A DNA stretch of 27,741 nucleotides from DATEGZ01 sp035519535 (lineage in GTDB: Bacteria > Acidobacteriota > Vicinamibacteria > Vicinamibacterales > SCN-69-37), in NCBI GenBank assembly GCA_035519535.1, contig DATIWF010000012.1:1-27741 (forward strand), read 5' to 3'. Both the position numbers and the translations under genes were made by a program. The notes beneath the pieces are model-generated. The model was not told the origin of the DNA, did no database searches, and worked only from the letters and a program-made list of their open reading frames with translations. This document shows positions 6,898 to 14,545 of the stretch, one piece after another. Every line of letters starts with the position of its first letter. Position 1 is the first letter of the stretch.

Positions 6898-7653
6898 TCA
6901 GAACGCCGGCGCCGGCAGCCGACCCTCGACCAGGAAAGTCTCCCGGAAGAACGTGAACGAGCGCGGCGCGAAGTAGTCGTGCCGCACGAGCTCCACCCGT
7001 TCGCGCGTCGCGGTGCAGTGCCACGTCTCGAGGTCGCGCGGCGTGGCCGTGCCGAACGCCGCCGGCGAGAACGCAGCCACGTTCACGCCGCCTTCGGCGT
7101 CGCGCGCAGAGGGGAATCGGATCGCCTCGACACCGGCGTCGCGCATGGCGGCGCCGAGCGCCTGCGAGGCCTCGTACTCCGACCGGGAGGCGATCGCGGC
7201 ACGATGCCGATCGAACGGCGGCGCCGTCAGATCGACGCCTCGCACCGTCCGCATCGACACCCGAAAGGCCGTGTGCGTCGTCGTCACCCCGTCGAGATCG
7301 GCGCGCGTGCCTTCGAGGAACACGAGACGGTAGTACGCCACTTCCGCAAAGAGCGTGCGCCGAGCTTCCGAGCCGTACCAGATGCCGGGCTCGTGCCGCC
7401 GGCCAAACCGCGAGCCGTGGCGCAGGGGCGGGTAGCGGAAGGGCGTCGCCAGCAGCACGTGGAGCCGCCCGCGAGTGCGGTCGGGCGGCTTGGCGGTTTC
7501 GATGAGCTGCTCGAGCAGCGCCTGTTCTTCGAGGGAATCGACGAGCTTGCGCGTGGAGATCTGGTGCTGCGCTTCGACGGCCCGCCAGGGCGCGCGCTGG
7601 AGCGGGCGGATCCTAGAGGCGCCCGCGCACTGCGTCCAGATACTCGACGACAT
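6898..7653 (-). CDS. RES-domain toxin (NAD+-consuming, RES-Xre toxin-antitoxin system)
   Basis: The 251-residue product contains a RES domain, named for conserved Arg, Glu and Ser. They are visible as the arginine in GSRFGRRHEPGIWYGS, the glutamate in TLFAEVAYYRLVFLEG, and the serine in AIRFPSARDAEGG followed by NVAAFSPAAF. Characterised RES toxins such as ParT and MbcT deplete or use NAD+ and stop growth when unopposed by the antitoxin. The N-terminal segment LVDSLEEQALLEQLIETAKPP is also typical of the family. The ATG at 7653 lies inside the antitoxin gene, a 41-nt overlap; no start codon exists between the antitoxin stop and the conserved region, so this start is required. It is the second gene of the module and ends 31 bp from the hairpin at 6867. 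Confidence 0.88.
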   Translation of the reverse strand: MSSSIWTQCAGASRIRPLQRAPWRAVEAQHQISTRKLVDSLEEQALLEQLIETAKPPDRTRGRLHVLLATPFRYPPLRHGSRFGRRHEPGIWYGSEARRTLFAEVAYYRLVFLEGTRADLDGVTTTHTAFRVSMRTVRGVDLTAPPFDRHRAAIASRSEYEASQALGAAMRDAGVEAIRFPSARDAEGGVNVAAFSPAAFGTATPRDLETWHCTATRERVELVRHDYFAPRSFTFFRETFLVEGRLPAPAF

Positions 7654-8002
7654 CGACCAGGCCCTGGATCTCGCTCAGCCGATCGGCCGGCACGCCGCCG
7701 AGGTGGTCGTTCGGCGCGTGCAGCCACTCCCGCGCGCGCCGGTCGTCGCCGCCGACGAGCGCATCCAGGCTGCGATAGACGCGCAGGAACAGCAGCGCCA
7801 GCTGTCCTTCCTTGCTCGCCGGGGCAATCCCCCGGCCGCGCTGCAGGCGGGAAACCGACGCTTCGCTGGCGCCGATGACCTTCGCCAGGCGCCGGCTGCG
7901 CAAGCCCAGACGCGACGCCGCGGACAGGACGGCCTTGGCCAGAACCACGGCTGGGTCCGGCGCCGAGGCTGAAGAGGGTCGAGGCAGGGCGGCCATGCAC
8001 AT
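7613..8002 (-). CDS. Xre/MbcA/ParS-type antitoxin of the RES toxin
   Basis: The 129-residue product (127 if started at the second in-frame ATG, 7996) has an Xre-like helix-turn-helix around RLAKVIGASEASVSRLQRG and a C-terminal toxin-binding ParS/MbcA domain, seen as FLRVYRSLDALVGGDDRRAREWLHAPN and GGVPADRLSEIQGLVDVVEYLDAVRG. In this family the C-terminal helix blocks the NAD+ pocket of the RES toxin and the HTH represses the operon. It is the first gene of the pair, as usual for RES-Xre modules. No clear Shine-Dalgarno precedes either ATG. The AT-rich control region directly upstream carries candidate operator repeats. Confidence 0.9.
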   Translation of the reverse strand: MCMAALPRPSSASAPDPAVVLAKAVLSAASRLGLRSRRLAKVIGASEASVSRLQRGRGIAPASKEGQLALLFLRVYRSLDALVGGDDRRAREWLHAPNDHLGGVPADRLSEIQGLVDVVEYLDAVRGRL

Positions 8003-8034
8003 GAAATATTACACATAATCTATTTCACGAGCAA
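8003..8034 (-). promoter_or_regulatory. AT-rich promoter/operator of the RES-Xre operon
   Basis: Within GC-rich DNA this is an abrupt AT-rich patch. On the minus strand TTGCTC (8034-8029) and TAATAT (8011-8006) are 17 bp apart; TAGATT (8022-8017) is an alternative -10. GAAATA (8003-8008) and TATTTC (8021-8026) form an inverted repeat, and ATTA-CACA-TAAT (8008-8019) forms a second one inside it. These are good candidates for antitoxin binding sites. The first -10 would place the transcript start almost at the ATG. Confidence 0.5.
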
Positions 8035-8095
8035 TGCAGACAACGGCGCCCCCCCGGTCCGTGCGCGCCCCTCGGCTCCCGCGCTCCGCCGCCGG

Positions 8096-8629
8096 TCACC
8101 GCCGTTCCACGGCGGCCTTGAGGTTCATGAGCTGACTCGTGAGCACGCCGTCCACGGCCGGCGCGAGCGATTCAAAGCCGCCGGGCAGATAACCGGTCAC
8201 GGCGTACGTCCAGGTCACGTCGGTGCCGTCGCCAGCCGCCTTGAACTCCCAGGTGAGCGCGCCGGTCGCCGCCATCGACTGCAGGGGCCCCAGGCCGCCG
8301 CGGAAGCGCAACAGGCGGCCTGGGTCGGCAAAGGCGACGGTCATATGGCTGACCCCGCCGCCGTTCCCGAGCTTCTCGCACCAGCACCCGCCGGGCCGCG
8401 CGTCGATCGTCATGTTGGCCGCGCTGCCCGAATACGTGTGGTCCGAGCCCCACCAGGTGCCGACCGCGACGGCCGTCTCGTACGCCCTGGCCGGCGTCGC
8501 TGCCACGTGACGCACGATCTTCACCGTGAAACCGGTGGCCCCGGCATCGACGACGTCCGCCCGCAGCGGCGCCACGCCCGCCACCAGGACCAGTGCTGCA
8601 CCTACCACCGTCAGCCGTGCTGTTGCCAT
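8096..8629 (-). CDS. Exported SRPBCC (START-like) family protein
   Basis: The 177-residue product starts with a signal peptide (MATARLTVVGAALVLVAGVA, then PLRADV). The mature part resembles SRPBCC/polyketide-cyclase-like domains: VKIVRHVAATPARAYETAV at the start of the fold, a central GCWCEKLGNGGG, a LTWEFKAAGDGTDVTWTYAVTG beta hairpin, and a long C-terminal helix ending LMNLKAAVERR. Such domains bind hydrophobic ligands; the ligand is unknown here. The ATG at 8629 has AGGAG just upstream in the stop region of the hydrolase gene, 10 bp away, so the two genes form an operon. The ATG at 8629 is preferred because it gives the signal peptide and the well-placed ribosome binding site. Confidence 0.85.
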   Translation of the reverse strand: MATARLTVVGAALVLVAGVAPLRADVVDAGATGFTVKIVRHVAATPARAYETAVAVGTWWGSDHTYSGSAANMTIDARPGGCWCEKLGNGGGVSHMTVAFADPGRLLRFRGGLGPLQSMAATGALTWEFKAAGDGTDVTWTYAVTGYLPGGFESLAPAVDGVLTSQLMNLKAAVERR

Positions 8630-8639
8630 CGTCCGCTCC

Positions 8640-9326
8640 TCATCGGGCGTCCAGCCCGAACATTGCGGCGCTGGCGCGCCAGATCTCGTCCATCGACGCC
8701 GCCAGCTGGTGCTCGTCGTCGACGAGACGCAGGTCGACATTGCTCCGCGGCGCCGCCCAGCGCTTCACCAGGTCCGGATCGACGATCGCGTCGCGCGTGC
8801 CCTGGAAGACGAGCGTCGGCACGTCCATCGCGACCGCGAACGCGTCGTACCGCGCGGCGTCCTCGTAGAGCGCGAAGCTCACATCCCGCGGTTCGTTGAA
8901 CGCGAAATGGAACACCCGGAGGCGGCCGGCCCGCCGCCACTCCTCGATCCCGTGCTCGCCCAGCTGGCGCAGTCGATTGCCGCCGAAATCCAAGCCAGGC
9001 GCCAGCAGGACCAGCCGGTCCACGCGCGGCTGCGGCGAGCGCGCATCCTGCCGCGCGCTGTGGATCGCGACGAAGGCGCCCAGGCTCGAACCGATGAGCG
9101 CCACCGGCCCGACCGGGGCGGCGGCGACGGCGTCAGCCGTCTGGTCGAGCATGCGCGTCACCGTCAGCGTCTCGAAGTCGGGCTGGTTGAAGTCGGGACA
9201 GCTCATGCCGACGCCGCGCGCCGCCAGCTCGCGCGCGAACCGTTGCGCCTTCGAGGAGGCGGGCGAGGAGGCAAAACCGTGCAGATAGACGGCGTGGCCG
9301 ACGGCCGGCATTGACGATCGCATCAT
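8640..9326 (-). CDS. YqiA/UPF0227-like alpha/beta-hydrolase (esterase)
   Basis: The 228-residue product is a compact alpha/beta-hydrolase of the YqiA-like group. It opens with VYLHGFASSPASSKA, has the nucleophile serine in LIGSSLGAF, the acid residue in LVFQGTRDAIVDP, and the histidine in LVDDEHQLAASMD, giving a complete catalytic triad. It is probably a cytoplasmic carboxylesterase acting on short acyl esters; the physiological substrate is unknown. Several ATGs sit near the start (9326, 9323 and 9311, the last giving MPAVGHAVYLHG), and none has a strong ribosome binding site. The start region overlaps a tandem CGCATCAT duplication. It is divergent from the radical SAM gene and upstream of the SRPBCC gene. 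Confidence 0.85.
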   Translation of the reverse strand: MMRSSMPAVGHAVYLHGFASSPASSKAQRFARELAARGVGMSCPDFNQPDFETLTVTRMLDQTADAVAAAPVGPVALIGSSLGAFVAIHSARQDARSPQPRVDRLVLLAPGLDFGGNRLRQLGEHGIEEWRRAGRLRVFHFAFNEPRDVSFALYEDAARYDAFAVAMDVPTLVFQGTRDAIVDPDLVKRWAAPRSNVDLRLVDDEHQLAASMDEIWRASAAMFGLDAR

Positions 9327-9349
9327 CGCATCATTGAAGAGTGAATTGT

Positions 9350-9355
9350 TATACT
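9350..9355 (+). promoter_or_regulatory. -10 box of a probable leaderless transcript (radical SAM gene)
   Basis: TATACT ends 6 nt before the ATG at 9362, so transcription would begin at or within a base or two of the start codon. No clear -35 is visible. No Shine-Dalgarno precedes the ATG apart from GCGAG. Leaderless initiation is inference. Confidence 0.4.
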
Positions 9356-9361
9356 GGCGAG

Positions 9362-10366
9362 ATGCGCATCGCGCGCAAGGCCAGCCGGAACGTCCGCGTC
9401 CTGCGCGAATTCGTGCGCGGGCTGGTCGATACCGAGCATCCGCTCCTCGTCCACATCGTCCCGATGCGGCGCTGCAACATCGATTGCGGCTACTGCAACG
9501 AGTTCGACAAGGTCTCGCAGCCGGTGCCGCTCGAGGTGATGGCGCGCCGCGTCGCCAAGCTCACGAGCCTGGGCGCCTCGGTGATCGCCTTCAGCGGGGG
9601 CGAGCCGATGCTGCACCCGCAGCTCGACGACATCATCCGAGCGATCCGCAGGCACGGCGCGCTGGCGGGGCTCATCACGAACGGCTACTTCCTCTCCCCG
9701 AAGCGCATCCGGGCGCTCAACGACGCGGGGCTCGACTTCCTGCAGATCAGCATCGACAACATCGAGCCCGACGACGTGAGCAAGAAGAGCCTGCGCGTGC
9801 TCGACAAGCGGCTGCAGTGGCTCGCCGAGCACGCCGAGTTCGACGTCAACATCAACTCGGTCGTGGGCGGCGGCGTGCGCTATCCCGAGGACGCGCGCGT
9901 GATCAACCTGCGCGCGCGCGAGCTGGGCTTCTCGACGTCGCTCGGCATCATCCACGACGGCGACGGTTTGCTCAAGCCGCTCGGCGGTCCCGAGCGCAAG
10001 GTCTTCGACGACGTGACGCGGATGATCAACGGACCCCGGCAGGTCTTCAAGAACCTCTACTCGGGCATCCGCGGTTTCCAGGAGAACCTCGCCGAGGGCA
10101 AGCCCAACGACTGGTACTGCCGCGCCGGCGCCCGCTACCTCTACATCTGCGAGCACGGCCTCGTGCACTGGTGCTCGCAGCAGCGCGGCACGCCCGGGAT
10201 CCCGCTCGAGGACTACACGGTCGAGCACATCCGCCGCGAGTTCATGGCGCCGAAATGGTGCGCCCCCTACTGCACCATCGGCTGCGTCCATCGCGTGTCG
10301 ACCATGGACTACTGGAGACGGCCTCAGAAGACAGAGGCCTCAGGCAACTCAAAACTCAGAACTTAG
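9362..10366 (+). CDS. Radical SAM protein with SPASM-like C-terminal cysteine cluster
   Basis: The 334-residue product has the radical SAM motif CNIDCGYC (Cys38, Cys42, Cys45) that binds the 4Fe-4S cluster and S-adenosylmethionine, and the SAM-contacting GGEP at 79-82. The C-terminal part has further cysteines in WYCRAGARYLYICEHGLVHWC and KWCAPYCTIGCVHR, arranged like SPASM or twitch auxiliary-cluster domains. Such enzymes modify peptides, lipids or cofactors, but no precursor peptide or partner gene lies next to it, so the substrate is unknown. A frame extended to GTG 9341 would include the -10 box, so the ATG at 9362 is chosen. The ending NSKLRT and the TAG stop are encoded by the heptad repeat. 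Confidence 0.87.
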   Translation: MRIARKASRNVRVLREFVRGLVDTEHPLLVHIVPMRRCNIDCGYCNEFDKVSQPVPLEVMARRVAKLTSLGASVIAFSGGEPMLHPQLDDIIRAIRRHGALAGLITNGYFLSPKRIRALNDAGLDFLQISIDNIEPDDVSKKSLRVLDKRLQWLAEHAEFDVNINSVVGGGVRYPEDARVINLRARELGFSTSLGIIHDGDGLLKPLGGPERKVFDDVTRMINGPRQVFKNLYSGIRGFQENLAEGKPNDWYCRAGARYLYICEHGLVHWCSQQRGTPGIPLEDYTVEHIRREFMAPKWCAPYCTIGCVHRVSTMDYWRRPQKTEASGNSKLRT

Positions 10367-10457
10367 AACTTGGAACTTCGAACTTGGAACTTCAGATGAT
10401 CACGCCTCTCGCGTGACCCTTCGAAAGTCCGAAGTTTGAAGTTCCAAGTTCTAAGTT
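10346..10457. repeat. AACTTNG heptad inverted repeat (locus 2)
   Basis: Seven heptads run from 10346 to 10394 (endings CAA, CAG, TAG, TGG, TCG, TGG, TCA after AACT or AAC). Four inverted heptads lie at 10430-10457 (CGAAGTT, TGAAGTT, CCAAGTT, CTAAGTT). The variant units are roughly mirrored between the arms, so the stem pairs well. The loop contains its own hairpin, TCACGC (10400-10405) and GCGTGA (10411-10416) around CTCTC. The radical SAM gene stops at a TAG in the third unit (10364-10366). The same unit occurs at 1439-1527. Confidence 0.92.
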
Positions 10458-10491
10458 GACCAGAGCTTCTTTCAGCGCTAGAACCTCCCCT

Positions 10492-11778
10492 ATGAGCGCC
10501 AACCTTGCCCGCGTGTCCACGCTCGGTCTCGTCTGTACGGTGTGCCTCCTCTGCCTGGCCGCCCTCGGCGCCCAGCAGGGGCGCGGGGCGGCGCCCGCCG
10601 GCCAGCAGGCGGCCGGCCGGGGCCAGGGGCGCGGCCGGGGCGGCGCGCCGGTGACGATCCATGCCGCGCGCATCCTCGACGGCAAGGGCGGCGTCATCGA
10701 CAACGGCGTCATCACGATCCAGGGATCGAAGATTACCGCCGTCGGCCCGGCCGCGGCGGGCCAGACGTACACCTACGACCTGGGCTCGGCGACCGTGCTG
10801 CCGGGCATGATCGACGTGCACGTCCATCTCAACTGGTACTTCGGGCCGAATGGCCACTACGGCGAGCCCAACGTGCCGCCCGACTACGTCGGCCAGGCGA
10901 TTCAGGCCAACGCGCGCGCCACGCTGATGGCCGGCTTCACCACGGTGCAGTCGGTCGGCTGGAACGGCGACCCGGCGCTGCGCGACGCGATTGCCGCGGG
11001 CATCATCACGGGCCCGCGGCTGCTGACCTCGGTGCTGCAGATTCAGGGCGGCAACTCGACGCCCGACCAATTGCGCGAGCGGGTGCGGCAGGCCAAGGCG
11101 CAGGGCGCGGACCTGATCAAGTTCTTTGCGTCGGGCAGCATCCGGGACGGCGGCAAGATGAACGTCACGCAGGAGCAGACCGACGCCGTCTGCGGCGAGG
11201 CCAAAGCGCTCGGCCTGCGCTCGCTCGTCCACGCGCACGATCCGCAGTCGATCATCGCGTCGGTCAAGGCCGGCTGCAGCGAGATCGAGCATGGCCTGTT
11301 CGCCGACGATGCCGCGATCAAGGCGATGAAGGACGCGGACGTCTATTTCGATCCCAACATCGGCCTCGTCCTGCAGAACTACCTCGAGAACAAGGACAAG
11401 TTCATGGGCAGCGGCAACTTCAACGCCGAGGGCTTCGCGTCGATGGAAGGCGCGCTGCCGAATCTGACGGTGGTCTTCAAGAAGGCGCTCGCGGCCGGCC
11501 TCAAGATGCCGATGGGCACCGACGCGGTCGCCGGCGCGCACGGCCAGAACGCGCGCGAGATCGTCGCGCGCGTCGCCGCCGGCCAGAAACCGATGGACGC
11601 GATCATCGGCGCGACGTCGCTCGCCGCGCAGTCGATGAACCTGGGCGACACGATCGGGACGATCGCGGCGGGCTTCGAGGCCGACATCGTCGCCGTGCCG
11701 GGCAATCCGTTGACGGACATCTCGGCGGTTCGCAACGTGAGCTTCGTCATGAAAGGTGGCCGAGTGTACAAGAAGTAG
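10492..11778 (+). CDS. Exported amidohydrolase (imidazolonepropionase-like)
   Basis: The 428-residue product carries an N-terminal signal peptide (hydrophobic residues 8-27, cleavage likely at ALGA-QQ), then a low-complexity Gly/Arg/Gln-rich linker (RGRGGAP region) before the catalytic domain. The amidohydrolase superfamily metal-binding HxH is at His110/His112 in MIDVHVHLNW. Further ligands are expected in LVHAHDPQS and IEHGLF, and the aspartate in MGTDAVAGAHGQ. Acidobacteria export many members that act on peptide- or amide-like substrates; the specific substrate is unknown. The ATG at 10492 is used because the alternative TTG at 10456 lies inside the heptad repeat. No clear Shine-Dalgarno precedes it. 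It is convergent with the kinase gene. Confidence 0.88.
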   Translation: MSANLARVSTLGLVCTVCLLCLAALGAQQGRGAAPAGQQAAGRGQGRGRGGAPVTIHAARILDGKGGVIDNGVITIQGSKITAVGPAAAGQTYTYDLGSATVLPGMIDVHVHLNWYFGPNGHYGEPNVPPDYVGQAIQANARATLMAGFTTVQSVGWNGDPALRDAIAAGIITGPRLLTSVLQIQGGNSTPDQLRERVRQAKAQGADLIKFFASGSIRDGGKMNVTQEQTDAVCGEAKALGLRSLVHAHDPQSIIASVKAGCSEIEHGLFADDAAIKAMKDADVYFDPNIGLVLQNYLENKDKFMGSGNFNAEGFASMEGALPNLTVVFKKALAAGLKMPMGTDAVAGAHGQNAREIVARVAAGQKPMDAIIGATSLAAQSMNLGDTIGTIAAGFEADIVAVPGNPLTDISAVRNVSFVMKGGRVYKK

Positions 11779-11870
11779 GTTCGACTCACGAGCCGCGCGG
11801 CGGCGCTGCGCGCATCGCCATCACGTCACCTCGGACCGGGAAGCATGACAGACGCTTCGCGATCGACGAC

Positions 11871-14432
11871 TCATTTCAGGCCCTGTGCAAGGAACAGCTC
11901 CTGCGAGGCGCGGGCGTACTGAAAAACGCAGGTCCGCTCGTCACGCGAGAAGAAGACGTGCGAAACCTGAATGACGCCCGAGCGGTCGGCCGGCGCAAAG
12001 TCGCGCGGCGCGTCCACGCGACCGGTCGTGACGTCGCGTCGGTAGATCCGGGCTGGAACCTCCATCCGGGCGGCCAGGATCAACTGCCGTCCGCTCCCCG
12101 TCCACCCGATCGGATCTCCACGCTCGCCTTCCAGTCGTTGCGGCGAGCCGTCGCCCGTGGGGAACAGGTGAACGATACCGGACTCGTCCGCCATCGCCAC
12201 GAATCGCCCGTCCGGCGACGCGGCGAAGATCCCAACTTTGGTGTCGGGCGTCACCGCGCGCCAGGGTTGGTCGCCCTGGCGCATGTAGACGCGCGGGGCG
12301 GGGCTATCCGGGGAACCAAGCAGCGCGAACAATCGAGTGCCATCGGCCGACCACTGCGCCGGCGATTCGCAGTCCAACCCGAGCTTGTCCCCGAGCGGCA
12401 GTTCGCGCGGCGCCCCGGGCCCGGTGGGTAACAGGGACGCGTGAAACGTGTCTCCGCGTGGGTGAACCAGCGCCCAGTCGCCCTTTGGCGACAAGCCGCA
12501 CGCGATATCGCGCGACAGAGGAATCTTTTGAGCGCCGTCGGTCGATCGAATGTAGGTACCCAGTCCGACCTCGCGCCGCTCATTGATCAGCACGAGCTTC
12601 CCATCCGCCGAGAGACCCATGATGTCCGACCGCCCGAACAGGTCCAGCGGCTGCTCCCCCGGGCGGCCGTCGACGACGGCGCTGATGCCGACCCAACCGG
12701 CGCCGGTGCTGATGAGAGCGCTCTTACCGTCGTGAGCGACGTCGAACACGGTCATCGCGCCGGGGATGCGCGCGATGAGGCGACGGCGACCGTCGAGCGA
12801 CAGCGCGTAGAGCGCGCGGTCGTATCCGCCGCCGCGATCAGACGCGGTGAACCAGACTTCCTGTCCATCGGGGGCCCACGCGAGACCATACGCGAAAGAC
12901 GCGTCGGCGCTCGCGAGCGTCTTGCCCTCGGTGTCCATGATCTGCACGCCGTCGCCCAACACGGCGAGCCGCGTGCCGAGCGGCGACACGCGGACCATGT
13001 AGCCCTCGGTCAGGCGACGGCCCAACGGGAACTCGACGTCGTTGCCGTGGACCACGGCCATCCGATCGCCGTCCGGCGCCCAGTCGGCGAAGCTCACGCC
13101 CTCCTGCATGCGATGGGGCGTCCCTCCGAGCGCGGGCACAACAGCCAGCGTTCCGTCCGTCGTTCCGCCGTTGCGCTCGTCGCTCAGCACCAGCGCCAGC
13201 TCGTCCCGGTTCGAGACGGACATGAGGAACCCGTTCGGCACCTTGTCGAGCGGCTGCGATTCAGGACTCCCGAGATGGGTGACGAACACGCGCGACGGGT
13301 CCGAGCCGAACGCTGCGCTGTAGTACACGGTCTTGCCGTCCGGCGAGAAGCGCGCGCCGGTGATGACGCCGCGCTGAAACGTCAGCGGCAGGTACGACGG
13401 TGGTGTCTGGTCCGGCACGCGGCGCGTGCCGGCGACGAAAGCGCCGATGGCGACGCCCGCCAGCACAATCGGGGCCAGGAGCCACGGCAGCCACCGCCTC
13501 GAGCGCGACCGGCCCGCCATCGCGGCCGCATCGACCGGCTGGCGCCGCGTGAGGTCCGACAGGTGGTCGCGTAGATCCGCGAGGTCTCGGGCGAGATCCT
13601 TCGTTGACGCGTAGCGGTCGTTCGGATCCTTGGCCAGGCAGCGCTCGACGAGCCATTCGAACTGCGCGGGCAGATCGGATCGCTTCGATCGAAGCGGCTC
13701 GGGCTCGTCGCGGATCGTCGCGGCAAGGGACTCGAGCATCGTCGCGCGCCGGAATGGACGCTCCCGCGTGGCCAGCTCGTAGAGCAGCGCGCCCAGCGCA
13801 AACTGATCGGCGCGGTAGTCCGCGGGCTTCCCGGCGGCCTGTTCCGGCGACAGATACCCGAGCGTCCCGAGAATCATCCCCGACGCCGTGTCCTTCGCGA
13901 CCGTCGTCGCCTCATCGATCCCGCCCGCGTCGAATTCCGGCCAGATGATCTTGGCGAGGCCGAAGTCCAGGATCTTCGCGAACCCATCGGCCGTGACCAT
14001 CACGTTTTCCGGCTTCAGGTCGCGGTGCACGATGCCCGCCGCGTGGGCTTTCGCGAGGCCGTCAGCGACCTGCGCGCCGATCGTCAGCAACTGGCGCACC
14101 GGAACCGGACCAGCCTGGAGCAGCTCGCGGAGCGATCTGCCCTCGATGCTCTCGAGCACGAGGTATGGCCCGGCGTCGCTCGTGCCGACCTCGTAGAGGG
14201 TGACGATGTGCGGATGGTTGAGCGAGGAGACGAGCCGGGCCTCGCGCTGGAAGCGCACGAGGCGTTCTGGATCGTCCGCGACGTCCGCGGGGAGAACCTT
14301 GATCGCGACGTCGCGGCCGAGGCGCGTGTCCTTCGCGCGATAGACTTCGCCCATGCCGCCGGCGCCGATCGGACCGACGATTTCGTAGGGACCGAGTCGC
14401 GTGCCGGGTTCGAGGGCCACGATCGGCGTCAT
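11871..14432 (-). CDS. Transmembrane Ser/Thr protein kinase with TolB/WD40-like propeller
   Basis: The 853-residue product has an N-terminal PknB-type kinase domain (about residues 15-270): glycine-rich loop IGAGGMGEV, ATP lysine Lys45 in VAIKV, HRDLKPEN with Asp138, and DFG with Asp157. A single membrane helix lies near 314-335. A large C-terminal extracytoplasmic region (about 340-853) has repeated beta-propeller blades, for example FSPDGKTVYYSAAFGSD and WAPDGQEVWFTASDRGG. This architecture is common in Acidobacteriota, where the propeller is thought to sense ligands. The ATG at 14432 follows GGAG at 6-nt spacing; a TTG at 14444 would add four residues. All catalytic residues are present, so it should be active. 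Nothing in the neighbourhood identifies its targets. Confidence 0.92.
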   Translation of the reverse strand: MTPIVALEPGTRLGPYEIVGPIGAGGMGEVYRAKDTRLGRDVAIKVLPADVADDPERLVRFQREARLVSSLNHPHIVTLYEVGTSDAGPYLVLESIEGRSLRELLQAGPVPVRQLLTIGAQVADGLAKAHAAGIVHRDLKPENVMVTADGFAKILDFGLAKIIWPEFDAGGIDEATTVAKDTASGMILGTLGYLSPEQAAGKPADYRADQFALGALLYELATRERPFRRATMLESLAATIRDEPEPLRSKRSDLPAQFEWLVERCLAKDPNDRYASTKDLARDLADLRDHLSDLTRRQPVDAAAMAGRSRSRRWLPWLLAPIVLAGVAIGAFVAGTRRVPDQTPPSYLPLTFQRGVITGARFSPDGKTVYYSAAFGSDPSRVFVTHLGSPESQPLDKVPNGFLMSVSNRDELALVLSDERNGGTTDGTLAVVPALGGTPHRMQEGVSFADWAPDGDRMAVVHGNDVEFPLGRRLTEGYMVRVSPLGTRLAVLGDGVQIMDTEGKTLASADASFAYGLAWAPDGQEVWFTASDRGGGYDRALYALSLDGRRRLIARIPGAMTVFDVAHDGKSALISTGAGWVGISAVVDGRPGEQPLDLFGRSDIMGLSADGKLVLINERREVGLGTYIRSTDGAQKIPLSRDIACGLSPKGDWALVHPRGDTFHASLLPTGPGAPRELPLGDKLGLDCESPAQWSADGTRLFALLGSPDSPAPRVYMRQGDQPWRAVTPDTKVGIFAASPDGRFVAMADESGIVHLFPTGDGSPQRLEGERGDPIGWTGSGRQLILAARMEVPARIYRRDVTTGRVDAPRDFAPADRSGVIQVSHVFFSRDERTCVFQYARASQELFLAQGLK

Positions 14433-14508
14433 TCTACGCTCCAACGCCGGGGGCTGCGTGGCGCCAGAACGGACGCCGGGCTACGAGAAAAGGGACGATC
14501 ATCGGACT

Positions 14509-14545
14509 GGCGGTTGGCGCGCCATCGCCGCGCTCACGCAACCGC
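14509..14545 (-). terminator. Possible hairpin terminator of the GT87-like gene
   Basis: GCGGTTG (14510-14516) and CAACCGC (14539-14545) form a 7-bp stem, with a nested GCGCG/CGCGC pair in the loop. It overlaps the stop codon of the GT87-like gene. There is no T-tract. This is a weak call. Confidence 0.25.

Noticed and set aside
9319..9334. Tandem CGCATCAT duplication at the hydrolase start region
   Set aside because: Only two 8-bp copies in a spot full of ATG codons; chance or slippage is enough to explain it, and no regulator can be linked to it.
10456..10491. Extended TTG start for the amidohydrolase
   Set aside because: It would place the heptad repeat in the coding sequence; the ATG at 10492 gives a proper signal peptide.
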